A stretch of DNA of 64,000 nucleotides from NCBI RefSeq assembly GCF_001426885.1, contig NZ_LMFP01000011.1, positions 177,073 to 241,072 on the forward strand. The letters run 5' to 3'. The translations under genes were made by a program, and so were the position numbers. A model generated the notes under the pieces. That model did not search any database, was not told where the DNA came from, and saw only the letters and a list, made by a program, of their open reading frames with translations. This DNA comes from Pelomonas sp. Root1444 (GTDB lineage Bacteria; Pseudomonadota; Gammaproteobacteria; Burkholderiales; Burkholderiaceae_C). Shown here one piece after another: positions 56,366 to 64,000 of the stretch. Within the stretch, counting starts at the first letter, position 1, and every line of letters starts with the position of its first letter.

Positions 56366-56830
56366 ATGACCCGCCGCCTCCTCTTCTTCTGCATGGGCAA
56401 CATCTGCCGCAGCCCCACCGCCGAGGGCGTCATGCGCGCCAAGCTGGCGGCGGCCGGGCTGGACGTGGAGGTCGACTCGGCCGGCACCCACGGCTATCAC
56501 ATCGGCGCGCCGCCGGACGACCGCAGCCAGGCACACGCGGCCCTGCGCGGCTACGACCTCAGCGCCCTGCGGGCCCGCAAGCTGCTGGCCGAGGACTTCA
56601 GCCGCTTCGATCTCGTGCTGGCCATGGACGCCGACAACCTCGCCCATGCCGAGCGCCTGTGCCCGCCGGCGCAGCGCCACCGCCTCAAGCTGCTGATGGA
56701 CTACGCACCGCACGCCGGCAACCCGCATGTGCCCGATCCGTACTACGGCGGCGCGGCGGGCTTCGACGCGGTGCTGGACCTGGTCGAAGCCGCTTGCGAC
56801 GGGCTCATCGCCGCGATGCGTGCCCGCTGA
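56366..56830 (+). CDS. Low-molecular-weight protein-tyrosine phosphatase
   Basis: A 154-residue phosphatase. The active-site loop is CMGNICRS (Cys9 nucleophile, Arg15) followed by SPTAEGV, and the general acid is in VPDPYYGG (Asp about 123). The segment VLAMDADNLAH is also typical. Length fits the family. In bacteria such enzymes act on tyrosine-phosphorylated proteins, often with exopolysaccharide kinases, but no such kinase is near. It follows the TonB receptor by 19 bases and converges on the sugar transporter gene, so cotranscription with the receptor is likely. Confidence 0.95.
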   Translation: MTRRLLFFCMGNICRSPTAEGVMRAKLAAAGLDVEVDSAGTHGYHIGAPPDDRSQAHAALRGYDLSALRARKLLAEDFSRFDLVLAMDADNLAHAERLCPPAQRHRLKLLMDYAPHAGNPHVPDPYYGGAAGFDAVLDLVEAACDGLIAAMRAR

Positions 56831-56842
56831 CGCAGCGGCTGC

Positions 56843-58354
56843 CTAAGCGCGCACCGCCGCGGCCGCCCCCTGCGGCGCCAGCTTGTTGTTCCCCCAGCAC
56901 TGCTCGTACTTCCAGCCCGTCAGCTCCTCGGCCACGGCACGGGCCTCGGCCGGCGCGTCGGCGATGCGGCCACCGGCCTTGATCCGGGCAATCTCTTCCA
57001 GCAGCACCGCGTGGTTCTTGCGGTCGAGCTTCATCTGGGTGGTGTAGTAGATGCCGCCCGCGCCCAGGCCGATCACGCCCAGCGTGAAGATGCCGATGAT
57101 GGCGTTGATGGCCGTGTCCGGCTGGGCTGCCTGGCCGGAGAGGAAGCCGAACTGGCCCAGGATCCAACCCATCGCGAAGACGATCGCCGAGCGGGTGATC
57201 TTGCCGGCAAAGGTCATGGCGCCCGCATAGATGCCTTCGCGCCGCCGCCCGGTCAGCACTTCATCGACGTCGGCCAGGAAGGTGTAGACCGTCCAGGGGA
57301 TGTAGTAGACCCCCCCGGTGCCCAGCCCGAACACGGCCGTGATGGCGAACAGCGCGATGGCGGTCGTCTCCTTGGACCAGCCCAGGTAGAACAGCCCGGC
57401 ATAGGCCAGCACGCTGCCGCAGACGACGAGCAGCGCAATGCGGTAGGGCCGCGCAAAACCGAATTTGATGCAGATGCCGATGAACAGCATCGTCGATATC
57501 AGCTGCATCACCGAGCTGAAACTGTTCAGATAACCGACGACCGATTTGTCCTGCCCCATGCAGAAGACGATGAAATAGGTGAATATCGAAGCGAACAGCC
57601 ATTCCGCCCCGAACCCCAGCAGATACATGCCCAGGTGCTTGCGGAATATCTTCAGGTGAAAGGTGGACAGCATGTCCGTGCCGAGTTTCCTGAGCGCCTG
57701 CACCAGGCTGCCGGCGCGCTCCTGGGCCACCTCGTGCGCGGGCCGCTCCCAGGAGGCGAGGTACAGGGCCGTCATGGCGGCGCACATGATGAGGGCGTAG
57801 ATGATGCCGGTGAGCAGGAACGGCGTGGCCGATTCCTTGCTGTAGATCAGGAACAGCTGCGCCGGGATGAAGGCGGCCAGGAAGTTGGCGGCCTTGCCGA
57901 ACATGGCCTTGGAGCCGGTGAGTTTGGAGCGCACGGCAAAGTCCGTGGTCATCTCCGTTGCGAGGGTTTCGTACGGCACCATGATCGAGGTGTAGACGAG
58001 CTCGAACAGCGCGTACATGCCCAGGTAATACCAGAAACCGAAACCCTCGATCCACATCAGCGGATAGAGCAGCACCAGCGGGATGCCAATCAGGATGAAA
58101 AACCGCCGGCGCCCGAACTTTCGACCCAACCTCGTGTTGTAGAAGTTATCGCTGATATACCCCATGACGGGGTTGCTGATCGCGTCCAGGATGCTCGCGA
58201 CCGAAAAGATCGTGGCCGCTTCGACGACCGTGAGCCCGCAGAAGGTCGTGTAGAAATAGAGCAGCCAGGCCGCCGCGATGGCCAGCGCGCCGCTGCCCAG
58301 CAGGTTGGCGCTGCCGTAGCTCAGCGTGTGCCTCATCAAGATCGGTCTGCTCAT
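56843..58354 (-). CDS. GPH-family sugar:cation symporter
   Basis: A 503-residue inner-membrane carrier with twelve helices. SYGSANLLGSGALAIAAAWLLYFYTTFCGLTV and DAISNPVMGYISDNFYNTRLGRKFGRRRFFILIG match the glycoside-pentoside-hexuronide:cation symporter family, whose D-x-x-x-D/R-K loop lies between helices 2 and 3. A cytoplasmic tail of about 65 residues follows helix 12. Known relatives import melibiose, xylosides or glucuronides. It is divergent from the GH74 gene across a region with three inverted repeats, so both probably serve xyloglucan breakdown. By eye its codons use more A/T than its neighbours, a possible sign of transfer. Confidence 0.9.
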   Translation of the reverse strand: MSRPILMRHTLSYGSANLLGSGALAIAAAWLLYFYTTFCGLTVVEAATIFSVASILDAISNPVMGYISDNFYNTRLGRKFGRRRFFILIGIPLVLLYPLMWIEGFGFWYYLGMYALFELVYTSIMVPYETLATEMTTDFAVRSKLTGSKAMFGKAANFLAAFIPAQLFLIYSKESATPFLLTGIIYALIMCAAMTALYLASWERPAHEVAQERAGSLVQALRKLGTDMLSTFHLKIFRKHLGMYLLGFGAEWLFASIFTYFIVFCMGQDKSVVGYLNSFSSVMQLISTMLFIGICIKFGFARPYRIALLVVCGSVLAYAGLFYLGWSKETTAIALFAITAVFGLGTGGVYYIPWTVYTFLADVDEVLTGRRREGIYAGAMTFAGKITRSAIVFAMGWILGQFGFLSGQAAQPDTAINAIIGIFTLGVIGLGAGGIYYTTQMKLDRKNHAVLLEEIARIKAGGRIADAPAEARAVAEELTGWKYEQCWGNNKLAPQGAAAAVRA

Positions 58355-58372
58355 GCCGTGCTGGCTCCTGCT

Positions 58373-58389
58373 ATGGAATGGCGTTCCAT
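58373..58389. promoter_or_regulatory. Inverted repeat 1 in the GPH/GH74 promoter region
   Basis: ATGGAA-N5-TTCCAT, 18 bases upstream of the transporter start. Followed by TTTTTT on the plus strand. A candidate operator for the transporter. Confidence 0.45.
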
Positions 58390-58493
58390 TTTTTGTGGCC
58401 TATGGTTCCGACATTGAGTATCCCATTTCCGATCCGCTTGTGACCTGCCGCGAACCCTGTGCATGGACCGGCGCGACCACGGCCGGCACCGCA

Positions 58494-58512
58494 TGGGAAC
58501 AACCGGTTCCCA
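58494..58512. promoter_or_regulatory. Inverted repeat 2 in the GPH/GH74 promoter region
   Basis: TGGGAAC-AACCG-GTTCCCA, perfect 7-base arms with a 5-base spacer. The size and the central CG resemble LacI-family operators, which often govern GPH sugar carriers. Confidence 0.5.
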
Positions 58513-58524
58513 CGGGTTTACCGT

Positions 58525-58547
58525 ATTTGTTCATTGGGCGAACAAAT
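58525..58547. promoter_or_regulatory. Inverted repeat 3 in the GPH/GH74 promoter region
   Basis: ATTTGTTC-N7-GAACAAAT, perfect 8-base arms, ending 35 bases before the GH74 start. A different sequence from repeats 1 and 2, so perhaps a second regulator. Confidence 0.5.
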
Positions 58548-58582
58548 TACGATGACGCTTCCCAAAAGAAGGTGCTGGAGAC

Positions 58583-60832
58583 ATGAACCTCATCAAACCC
58601 CTGCTGGGCGCGCTGCTGCTGGCCAGCGCCGCTGCCCAGTCCGCCCCGCCGGCGCAGACGCCCTACCGCTGGCGCGAGGTCGCCATCAACGGTGGCGGCT
58701 TCGTCGACGGCATCGTCTTCCAGCCCGCCGTGCCGGGCCTGGTCTACGCCCGCACCGACATGGGCGGCGCCTACCGTCGCGACACCGCCACCGGCCGCTG
58801 GCAGCCGCTGCTGGACTGGCTGCCGCTCAGCGAAGTCAATCTGATGGGTGTCGAGAGCCTTGCCGTCGACCCCCGCAACCCCGACGCGCTCTACCTCGCC
58901 TGTGGCACCTACACCAACCCGGCCGTGCCCAACGGCGCGGTGCTGCGCTCCAAGGACCGCGGCCGCACCTTCCAGCGCACCGACCTGCCCTTCAAGCTCG
59001 GCGGCAACGAGGGCGGCCGCGGCAATGGCGAGCGCCTGGCCGTGGACCCCAACGACGGCCGCATCCTCTACCTGGCCAGCCGCCAGGACGGGCTGTGGCG
59101 CAGCACCGATGCGGCGGCCAGCTTCAAGCGGGTGGACGCGTTGCCGGATTCGGCCTGGCGGCGCAACGAGTCCGACGGCCCGCTGCCCAGCTGGGGCGGC
59201 AGCGACGGCAAGGCCAGCGTGGCCTTCGTGCTCTTCGACCCGAGCAGCGGCACGCGCGGCCAGCCCAGCCGCACGATCTACGCGGGCATCTCGGTCGTCG
59301 GCCGGCCCAGCCTGTGGCGCAGCACCGATGCGGGCGCCAGCTGGCAACCCGTCCCCGGCGGTCCGGCGCAGCACCGGCCGATGCGCGGCGCGCTCGCCAG
59401 CGACGGGCGCCTGTACATCGCCTATGCCAGCGAGCCCGGCCCGCACCGCATGGGCAACGGCTCGGTGTGGCGCCTTGACGTCGCCAGCGTGGCCTGGACC
59501 GACATCACGCCCGAGCGCCCCGGCGCCACGCGACCCTTCGGTTATGCCACCGTCACCGTCGACCCCAGGCACCCGCGGCGCCTGCTGGCCAGCACGGCCG
59601 GCCGGGGCGGCGGCGATGAACTCTTCCGCAGCACCGACGGTGGCGCCAGCTGGCAGCCGCTGCTGGCGCGCGCCAAGTTCGACGCGGCGCTGGCGCCCTA
59701 TGTCGCCGACACGCACCTGCACTGGCTCTACGACGTCAAGATCAACCCCGCCAACCCCGACCACGCGCTCTTCACCACCGGCTACGGCGGCTGGGAGACG
59801 CTGGACCTGACGGCCGCCGACAAGGACCAGCCCACGCACTGGCAGGTCATGAGCGGCGGCATCGAGGAGACCGTGGCACTGGCGCTGCACAGCCCGACGA
59901 AGGGCGTGCCGCTGGTGACGGCCATTGGCGACTACTCCGGCTTCGTGCACGAAGACCTCGACAAGCCGGCCGCCGGCAACCCCAAGCCTCCCTTCTTCGG
60001 CAACACGCACGACGTGACCGGCGCTGAAGCTGCGCCCGAGGTCATCGTGCGCATCGGCAAGCCGCGCGATGGCGCCAAGAACCTCGGCTATTCGCTCGAC
60101 GGCGGCAAGACCTGGCGCGAGCCGGCCACCGTGCCCGATGCCAAGTCCAGCGACGGCGCCATCGCCGTGTCCGCCGATGGCCGCGCCTGGGTGTGGACGC
60201 CCAAGGGCGGCGCCCCCCATGTCAGCCACGACCGCGGCGACAGCTGGACGGCCGTGACGGGCCTGCCGGCCGGCACCCGCGTCGTTGCCGACCGCGTCAA
60301 CCCGCAGCGCTTCCACGCGGTGGCCTTGTTCGACGACCAGCGCTACGCCAGCGACGACGGCGGCGCGAGCTTCAGCGCCGCGCCGCTGGCCCTGCCCGAT
60401 GGCCGCGTCAGCCGCCCGGCGGCCGGGGGCCATCACGCCAGCAACCGCGGCGACGCGCGCGGCGGCCAGGACCGCCTCTACGCCACGCCCGGCCGCGAAG
60501 GCGACCTGTGGCTGGCCGCCCATCACGGCCTGTACCGCGCCGGCGACGGCCAGGCCTTCAAGCGCCTGCCCGCCGTCTCCGAGATCCACGCCTTCGGCTT
60601 CGGCCGCGCCGCGCCCGGCTCGCCCGACCCGGCCGTCTACCTCGTCGGCACCGTGTCGGGCCAGTACGGCATCTTCCGCTCCACCGACGGCGCGGCCAGT
60701 TGGCAGCGCATCAACGACGACGCCCACCAGTGGGGCCTGATCCTGCAGGTCAGCGGCGACCCCAAGGTGTTCGGCCGCGTCTATGTCGGCACGCACGGGC
60801 GCGGCGTGCAGTACGGGGACCCGGCGCGCTAG
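58583..60832 (+). CDS. Secreted GH74-family xyloglucanase
   Basis: A 749-residue secreted enzyme with signal peptide (to about residue 20), predicted to cut the beta-1,4-glucan backbone of xyloglucan. It folds as two seven-bladed propellers: Asp-box motifs SxDxGxxW/F recur, e.g. RSTDAGASWQ, RSTDGGASWQ, YSLDGGKTW and VSHDRGDSW. The catalytic acids are probably Asp59 in VYARTDMGGAYR and Asp450 in AIGDYSGFVHEDLD, both in GH74-conserved settings. No carbohydrate-binding module is attached. GGAG precedes the ATG. Its stop shares the palindrome CTAG with the stop of the converging gene. Divergent partner: the GPH sugar carrier. Confidence 0.9.
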   Translation: MNLIKPLLGALLLASAAAQSAPPAQTPYRWREVAINGGGFVDGIVFQPAVPGLVYARTDMGGAYRRDTATGRWQPLLDWLPLSEVNLMGVESLAVDPRNPDALYLACGTYTNPAVPNGAVLRSKDRGRTFQRTDLPFKLGGNEGGRGNGERLAVDPNDGRILYLASRQDGLWRSTDAAASFKRVDALPDSAWRRNESDGPLPSWGGSDGKASVAFVLFDPSSGTRGQPSRTIYAGISVVGRPSLWRSTDAGASWQPVPGGPAQHRPMRGALASDGRLYIAYASEPGPHRMGNGSVWRLDVASVAWTDITPERPGATRPFGYATVTVDPRHPRRLLASTAGRGGGDELFRSTDGGASWQPLLARAKFDAALAPYVADTHLHWLYDVKINPANPDHALFTTGYGGWETLDLTAADKDQPTHWQVMSGGIEETVALALHSPTKGVPLVTAIGDYSGFVHEDLDKPAAGNPKPPFFGNTHDVTGAEAAPEVIVRIGKPRDGAKNLGYSLDGGKTWREPATVPDAKSSDGAIAVSADGRAWVWTPKGGAPHVSHDRGDSWTAVTGLPAGTRVVADRVNPQRFHAVALFDDQRYASDDGGASFSAAPLALPDGRVSRPAAGGHHASNRGDARGGQDRLYATPGREGDLWLAAHHGLYRAGDGQAFKRLPAVSEIHAFGFGRAAPGSPDPAVYLVGTVSGQYGIFRSTDGAASWQRINDDAHQWGLILQVSGDPKVFGRVYVGTHGRGVQYGDPAR

Positions 60833-61866
60833 CGCCGCGCCGGCACGAACCGCCGCAGCGACGACTTCAGCAACCGGTCGTCGGCGCCGAACAGGCAGAC
60901 CTGCTCCAGCCGCAGCGGCCCGCCGGGCTGCTGGATCTCGTGCACGCGCCGCTGCAGGCGCCGGCCCGACTCGAAGCGGGTGTCGTCGCCGAACGGGCCC
61001 AGGCGCTGGGCCACCTCGCCCGGCGTCATGCCGGGCAGCAACGCCAACGCAGCCTGCACCCACTCGTCCTGCAGCGCCTTCACGGCATCGTCAGGCGCGG
61101 CGGGAGGATCGTCCATCGCCTCGAACACCACGCGCGTGTCGTCCGGCCAGCTCTCGTCGCCCAGCGGCAGGCGGAACATGCGCTCGCGCAGCGAATAGCC
61201 CCAGTCGTAGTCCGCGCCGCCATCGTCGCGCAGGCCGTGCAGCAGGTGCTGGCTGAGCGTCAGCCGCCGCCCACCATGCACCAGCGTCACGGCGAAGACG
61301 GGCCGGTCGGCGAAGTTGCTCGGGCTCCAGTCCTTCTCCCAGCAGTCGTCGAAGGCCAGCGACAACAGCCAGCCGAGCCCTGTCGCGCCCCGTGCAACGC
61401 CGCTGCCGAAGGCCACGCGGCATTGCAGCCGCAAGTCCCCCAAACGGCGCTCGCCGTCGGGCACGCCGGGCGTGCGGATGTCGGGCCGCCACGTCACGCG
61501 GCCATCGGCCAGCCGGCTGCGCAGCTCCGTCGACGGATCGAGCTGTCGCCAGGACGGGTCGATGACGAAGCGGTCCTCGGCATCCAGCGCCACCGGCTCG
61601 CGGCCCCGGGGCGTGACGAGGGCCAGTTCCAGCTTCTGCGCAAGCTCGCCCTGCGTGCGCGGGTAGACCTTGAAGGTGAGCGCCGCGGCGGGCGCCAGCA
61701 CGCGGTACTTCTCGAACAGCGACTGCGCCTTGAAGAGCTGGGCCAGCGTCTTCCTCTCGCGCGCGATGGCGGCCTCGCCCTGCACCTGCACGCGGCCCAG
61801 TTCAGCCGTGGGCGTACTGGCCGGCAGCGCCAAGGCGCCCGTCAACAGGGCCGCCACCCAGGCCAT
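60829..61866 (-). CDS. Exported protein with BamE-like C-terminus, unknown function
   Basis: A 345-residue protein with a short signal peptide (MAWVAALLTGALALPA). The central 200 residues are strand-rich, with ELALVTPRGREPVALDAEDRFVIDP and FAVTLVHGGRRLTLSQHLLHGL, and I do not recognise them. The last 70 residues (MTPGEVAQRLGPFGDDTRFESG, then a strand ending FGADDRLLKSSLRRFV) resemble the BamE/SmpA fold, where a helix with G-x-T-x-x-x-V-x-x-x-L-G is followed by strands. There is no lipobox. Its ATG overlaps the stop of the dipeptidase gene (TGATG), so they are translationally coupled. Confidence 0.75.
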   Translation of the reverse strand: MAWVAALLTGALALPASTPTAELGRVQVQGEAAIARERKTLAQLFKAQSLFEKYRVLAPAAALTFKVYPRTQGELAQKLELALVTPRGREPVALDAEDRFVIDPSWRQLDPSTELRSRLADGRVTWRPDIRTPGVPDGERRLGDLRLQCRVAFGSGVARGATGLGWLLSLAFDDCWEKDWSPSNFADRPVFAVTLVHGGRRLTLSQHLLHGLRDDGGADYDWGYSLRERMFRLPLGDESWPDDTRVVFEAMDDPPAAPDDAVKALQDEWVQAALALLPGMTPGEVAQRLGPFGDDTRFESGRRLQRRVHEIQQPGGPLRLEQVCLFGADDRLLKSSLRRFVPARR

Positions 61867-63182
61867 CAGGCGGCCGCGAATGCGTCCCGGGTGAGGTTCT
61901 CAGGCGCCTCGCCCGCCGCGCGGCAGGCCACGTCGTCCTCGATGCGGATGCCGCCGTAGCGCGACAGCCGCTCGACGGCGTGCCAGTCCACCTGGGCGGC
62001 ATGCGGGGAGGCGCGCAGCTCGCGCAGCAGCATCGGGATGAAGTACAGCCCCGGCTCGATGGTGACCACCATGCCGGCCTGCAACGGCCGCGTCAGGCGC
62101 AGGTAGCGGTGGCCCTCGGGCTTGTCGGCCACGCCGCCGTCCTGGCTGGCCATGAAGCCGCCCACGTCGTGCACCTGCAGCCCCAGCAGGTGGCCGATGC
62201 CGTGCGGGAAGAAGGGCTTGGTGACGCCCTCTTCCACCATCGCGGCCTCGCTCATCTTGACGATGCCGGCGTTGCGCAGCACGCGCGCCGTCCGGCGGTG
62301 GGCGCTGAGGTGGATGTCGCGGTAGTCCACACCCTCGCGCACCTCGTCGACGAGGCCCAGTTGCTCGGCCTCCATCGCGGCGACCAGCGCCGCGAACTCG
62401 TCGTGGCCCGGCGCGACCCAGGTGCGCGTGATGTCGCTGGCATAACCGTTCACCTGCGCGCCAGCGTCGATGAGGAAGCTGCGCGACTCCGGCGGCGGGC
62501 TGTCGTCCTGGTACTGGTAGTGCAGCACGGCCGCATGCTCGTTGAGGCCGATGATGTTGCTGTACGGCAGGTCGCGGTCCGTGTGGCCGCTGGCGACGAG
62601 GTAGGCGCGGTGGATCTCGGCCTCGCTGGCCCCCGCCAGGAAGGCCTTGCGCGCGGCCAGGTGCGCAGGCACCGCCCGGCGCTGGGCGGCGCGCATCTGC
62701 TCCAGCTCGTACGGCGTCTTCACGCCGCGGGCCCAGTGCAGCAGGTTCAGCAGCGGCTCGGGGTTGTTCGGCACGAGGCCGGGCAGGGCCGCATCGCCCT
62801 CGCCGATGACCGCCGTGCGCGCCGTCACGCAGTCGGCCAGCGCCTTCGCTGCCGCCTCCGGCTCACGCACGATGACCAGCTCGACGGCATCCACCCACTC
62901 GCCGCTCGGCGCGCTGGGCGGCACATGCCAGTAGTCGTCGGGCTGGAAGTAGACGACGCGCGGCTTGCGGCCCGGCCGCACGGCCAGCCAGGAATGCGGA
63001 TGGTTCGTCAGCGGCAGCCAGTGCTTGAAATGCGGGTTGGGCTGGAAGAGGTAGGGCCGGTCGTCGAGGAAGGCGTATTTCTCGATGCCGGAGGCGATCA
63101 GCAGCGCGTCGAAACCGGTGCGTTCGAGCGCGGCTTCAGCCTGGCGCAGCAGCGTGGCGAGGTGGTCGAGGTAGAGGCTCAT
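61866..63182 (-). CDS. pepQ: Xaa-Pro dipeptidase
   Basis: A 438-residue metallopeptidase of the pita-bread fold that splits dipeptides ending in proline. Metal ligands are visible in order: two Asp in LIDAGAQVNGYASDITRTW, His in FPHGIGHLLGLQVHDVGG, Glu in VVTIEPGLYFI and Glu in IRIEDDV. The N-terminal domain (1-165) has the PepQ-type segment GFDALLIASGIEKYAFLDDRPYLFQPNPHFKHW. Length fits PepQ (about 440). Start at 63182 gives the normal N-terminus; a 97-codon in-frame extension upstream runs into a repeat region and is rejected. Coupled to the BamE-like gene. Confidence 0.95.
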   Translation of the reverse strand: MSLYLDHLATLLRQAEAALERTGFDALLIASGIEKYAFLDDRPYLFQPNPHFKHWLPLTNHPHSWLAVRPGRKPRVVYFQPDDYWHVPPSAPSGEWVDAVELVIVREPEAAAKALADCVTARTAVIGEGDAALPGLVPNNPEPLLNLLHWARGVKTPYELEQMRAAQRRAVPAHLAARKAFLAGASEAEIHRAYLVASGHTDRDLPYSNIIGLNEHAAVLHYQYQDDSPPPESRSFLIDAGAQVNGYASDITRTWVAPGHDEFAALVAAMEAEQLGLVDEVREGVDYRDIHLSAHRRTARVLRNAGIVKMSEAAMVEEGVTKPFFPHGIGHLLGLQVHDVGGFMASQDGGVADKPEGHRYLRLTRPLQAGMVVTIEPGLYFIPMLLRELRASPHAAQVDWHAVERLSRYGGIRIEDDVACRAAGEAPENLTRDAFAAA

Positions 63183-63362
63183 GGGGTCAGCAACATGGGC
63201 TTGGAGATGGGCGTTGCTTGTGGCAACTGAGGGGTGGGATTGTCCGCGCGGTTCGCACGTGCCCGCTGTGGTGGGTTGTTTTGCCGAATGCCTTTCGACC
63301 CGGTGCATCGCGCCGGGAGTCCGCCCCGGCGGGCGGGTAACTTTGGCGAAACCTTCGGTTTT

Positions 63363-63399
63363 CTTCTGGGGCGCCAGAAGCCACGTCGCTCGGGCGACG
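63363..63399. repeat. Hairpin repeat, left copy (minus orientation)
   Basis: CTTCTGGGGCGCCAGAAG (63363-63380) and the palindrome CGTCGCTCGGGCGACG (63384-63399). Both recur inverted near the right edge of the window. They lie in the 320-base non-coding stretch 63183-63502, which otherwise holds GC-rich sequence with CCGCCCCGGCGGGCGGG and no gene that I can support. Confidence 0.6.
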
Positions 63400-63502
63400 C
63401 CACGCTCGTTGAGCGGCACTGGCAGCCGGCCCGGTGCATGTTCACCTGACCCAGGTTGCGCCATCGTTGGCATAGTGGCGGGCCTTCAACGGATGTTCCG
63501 GC

Positions 63503-63754
63503 ATGAAAGACAAAGCACGCGCCCCTGCACACCACCTCGGGCTTTTCGCCGCCTGGTGGTTCATACCGCTCTTCATCACCTGCGGTCAGCTGCTGATGGG
63601 TTTGACCGGCTACACCGCCTGGGCGCGACAGGCCGGGCAGGAATTCATGCTGAGCTTCATGTTCTACATGGCGCTGTTGGGGGTGGTGCTGGGCATCAGA
63701 TGCGTGTGGCTGCTTGATCGCCTGCTTCGGGAACGCACACCTCCTTCCGCATAG
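63503..63754 (+). CDS. Small two-helix membrane protein
   Basis: An 83-residue protein with two hydrophobic helices: LGLFAAWWFIPLFITCGQLLMGL (about 12-34) and EFMLSFMFYMALLGVVLGIRCVWLL (about 47-71), with a basic N-terminus and a short charged tail (DRLLRERTPPSA). No Shine-Dalgarno is clear. It lies alone between two inverted copies of a hairpin repeat, which is unusual for a small gene and may mark a gene-capture or insertion spot. I do not recognise the family; it could be spurious, but the composition is that of a real membrane protein. Confidence 0.5.
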   Translation: MKDKARAPAHHLGLFAAWWFIPLFITCGQLLMGLTGYTAWARQAGQEFMLSFMFYMALLGVVLGIRCVWLLDRLLRERTPPSA

Positions 63755-63762
63755 CCCGCGTG

Positions 63763-64000
63763 CGTCGCCCGAGCGACGCTGTCTTCGCATTCCTCGTGAG
63801 CACGGCGTGCAGCCGCGCGTTAAGCGGCCCGATGCGGCGATGGATGGCGCTGGTGACAAGGACAGCAGCGAGAGCGCAGCGGGTCGCGTCGTCCCACTCA
63901 CCGAGTGGCAGTTGCGATGCGCAGCGAGGGCGAGTGGCGCTCGTGTGCGGTTCAGCGCCTCTTCTTTGGTGACTTTCTTCTGGCGCCGCAGAAGAAAGTT
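63763..64000. repeat. Hairpin repeat, right copy (plus orientation), runs to window edge
   Basis: CGTCGCCCGAGCGACG (63763-63778) is the exact reverse complement of 63384-63399. At the edge ACTTTCTTCTG (63972-63982) pairs with CAGAAGAAAGT (63989-63999) as a perfect 11-base stem; its core CTTCTGGCGCC matches the left copy inverted. The bases between, 63779-63971, show no gene that I can support. Confidence 0.55.

Noticed and set aside
58583..60832. Sialidase or photosystem-assembly BNR protein
   Set aside because: Asp-box repeats fit those names too, but the RTDMGGAYR and GDYSGFVHEDLD contexts around the probable catalytic acids are those of GH74.
63183..63473. N-terminal extension of the Xaa-Pro dipeptidase by 97 codons
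   Set aside because: The extension crosses a hairpin-repeat region, has no domain, and PepQ proteins begin at the ATG at 63182.

Overview
The window is a GC-rich chromosomal segment (roughly two thirds G+C or more, judged by eye) packed with short intergenic gaps. Gene content points to a betaproteobacterium of the order Burkholderiales, probably the Rubrivivax/Roseateles/Mitsuaria group. The pointers are a PPi-dependent phosphofructokinase, a two-gene cyanophycin synthetase locus with its DUF1854/ABC partners, an S-adenosylhomocysteine riboswitch before ahcY, and DUF1631, Smg and LysM proteins in typical Burkholderiales neighbourhoods. This placement is inference from gene content. I saw no tRNA, rRNA, CRISPR array, insertion sequence or integrase.

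Layout. 1-2953: a minus-strand cluster of unknown function (a 774-residue cysteine-rich protein, a DUF1360-like membrane protein, and a third gene cut by the window edge). 3144-7479: PPi-phosphofructokinase, a secreted NTF2-like protein and a divergent histidine kinase/response regulator pair. 7486-12373: a c-di-GMP phosphodiesterase-type regulator, a YgiQ-type radical SAM protein and a cold-shock protein. 12498-13311: divergent bfd and bfr around a candidate Fur box. 13365-20941: the cyanophycin locus, DUF1854 plus ABC exporter on the minus strand and two cyanophycin synthetases on the plus strand, followed by a metallo-beta-lactamase-fold hydrolase and an Nramp-like transporter. 23261-30664: pyruvate kinase, a GNAT protein, an XRE/cupin regulator divergent from a DMT exporter, malic enzyme MaeB and phosphoglycerate kinase. 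30858-36344: AzlCD, a DUF2807 protein, a lipoprotein, HtpX, an orphan ABC substrate-binding protein and a dihaem cytochrome c peroxidase.

36492-40892 is a conserved housekeeping block: fmt and def on one strand, LysM protein, dprA and smg on the other. 40920-46713 holds DUF1631 and secF, secD, yajC. 46847-50032 has a YcaQ-type protein and a divergent aldo/keto reductase/AraC regulator pair. 50041-53209 is a methyl-cycle operon (ahcY, tlyA, metF) behind an SAH riboswitch. 53337-60832 holds an OmpW-like protein, a TonB-dependent receptor, a low-molecular-weight phosphatase, a GPH-family sugar transporter and a GH74 xyloglucanase. The last two diverge across a region with three inverted repeats and look like a small xyloglucan-use locus. 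60829-63754 has a BamE-like exported protein coupled to an Xaa-Pro dipeptidase, then a small membrane protein between two inverted copies of a hairpin repeat.

Links between the parts. Pfp, Pgk, Pyk and MaeB are four steps of central carbon flow. The cyanophycin genes store nitrogen and carbon. The riboswitch ties SAH removal to methyl recycling. The least explained parts are the cysteine-rich cluster at the left edge, the exporter with a PH-like domain plus DUF1854 at the cyanophycin locus, the dispersed hairpin repeat with compensated stems (26771-26868 and 30756-30854), and the operator-rich GPH/GH74 promoter region.
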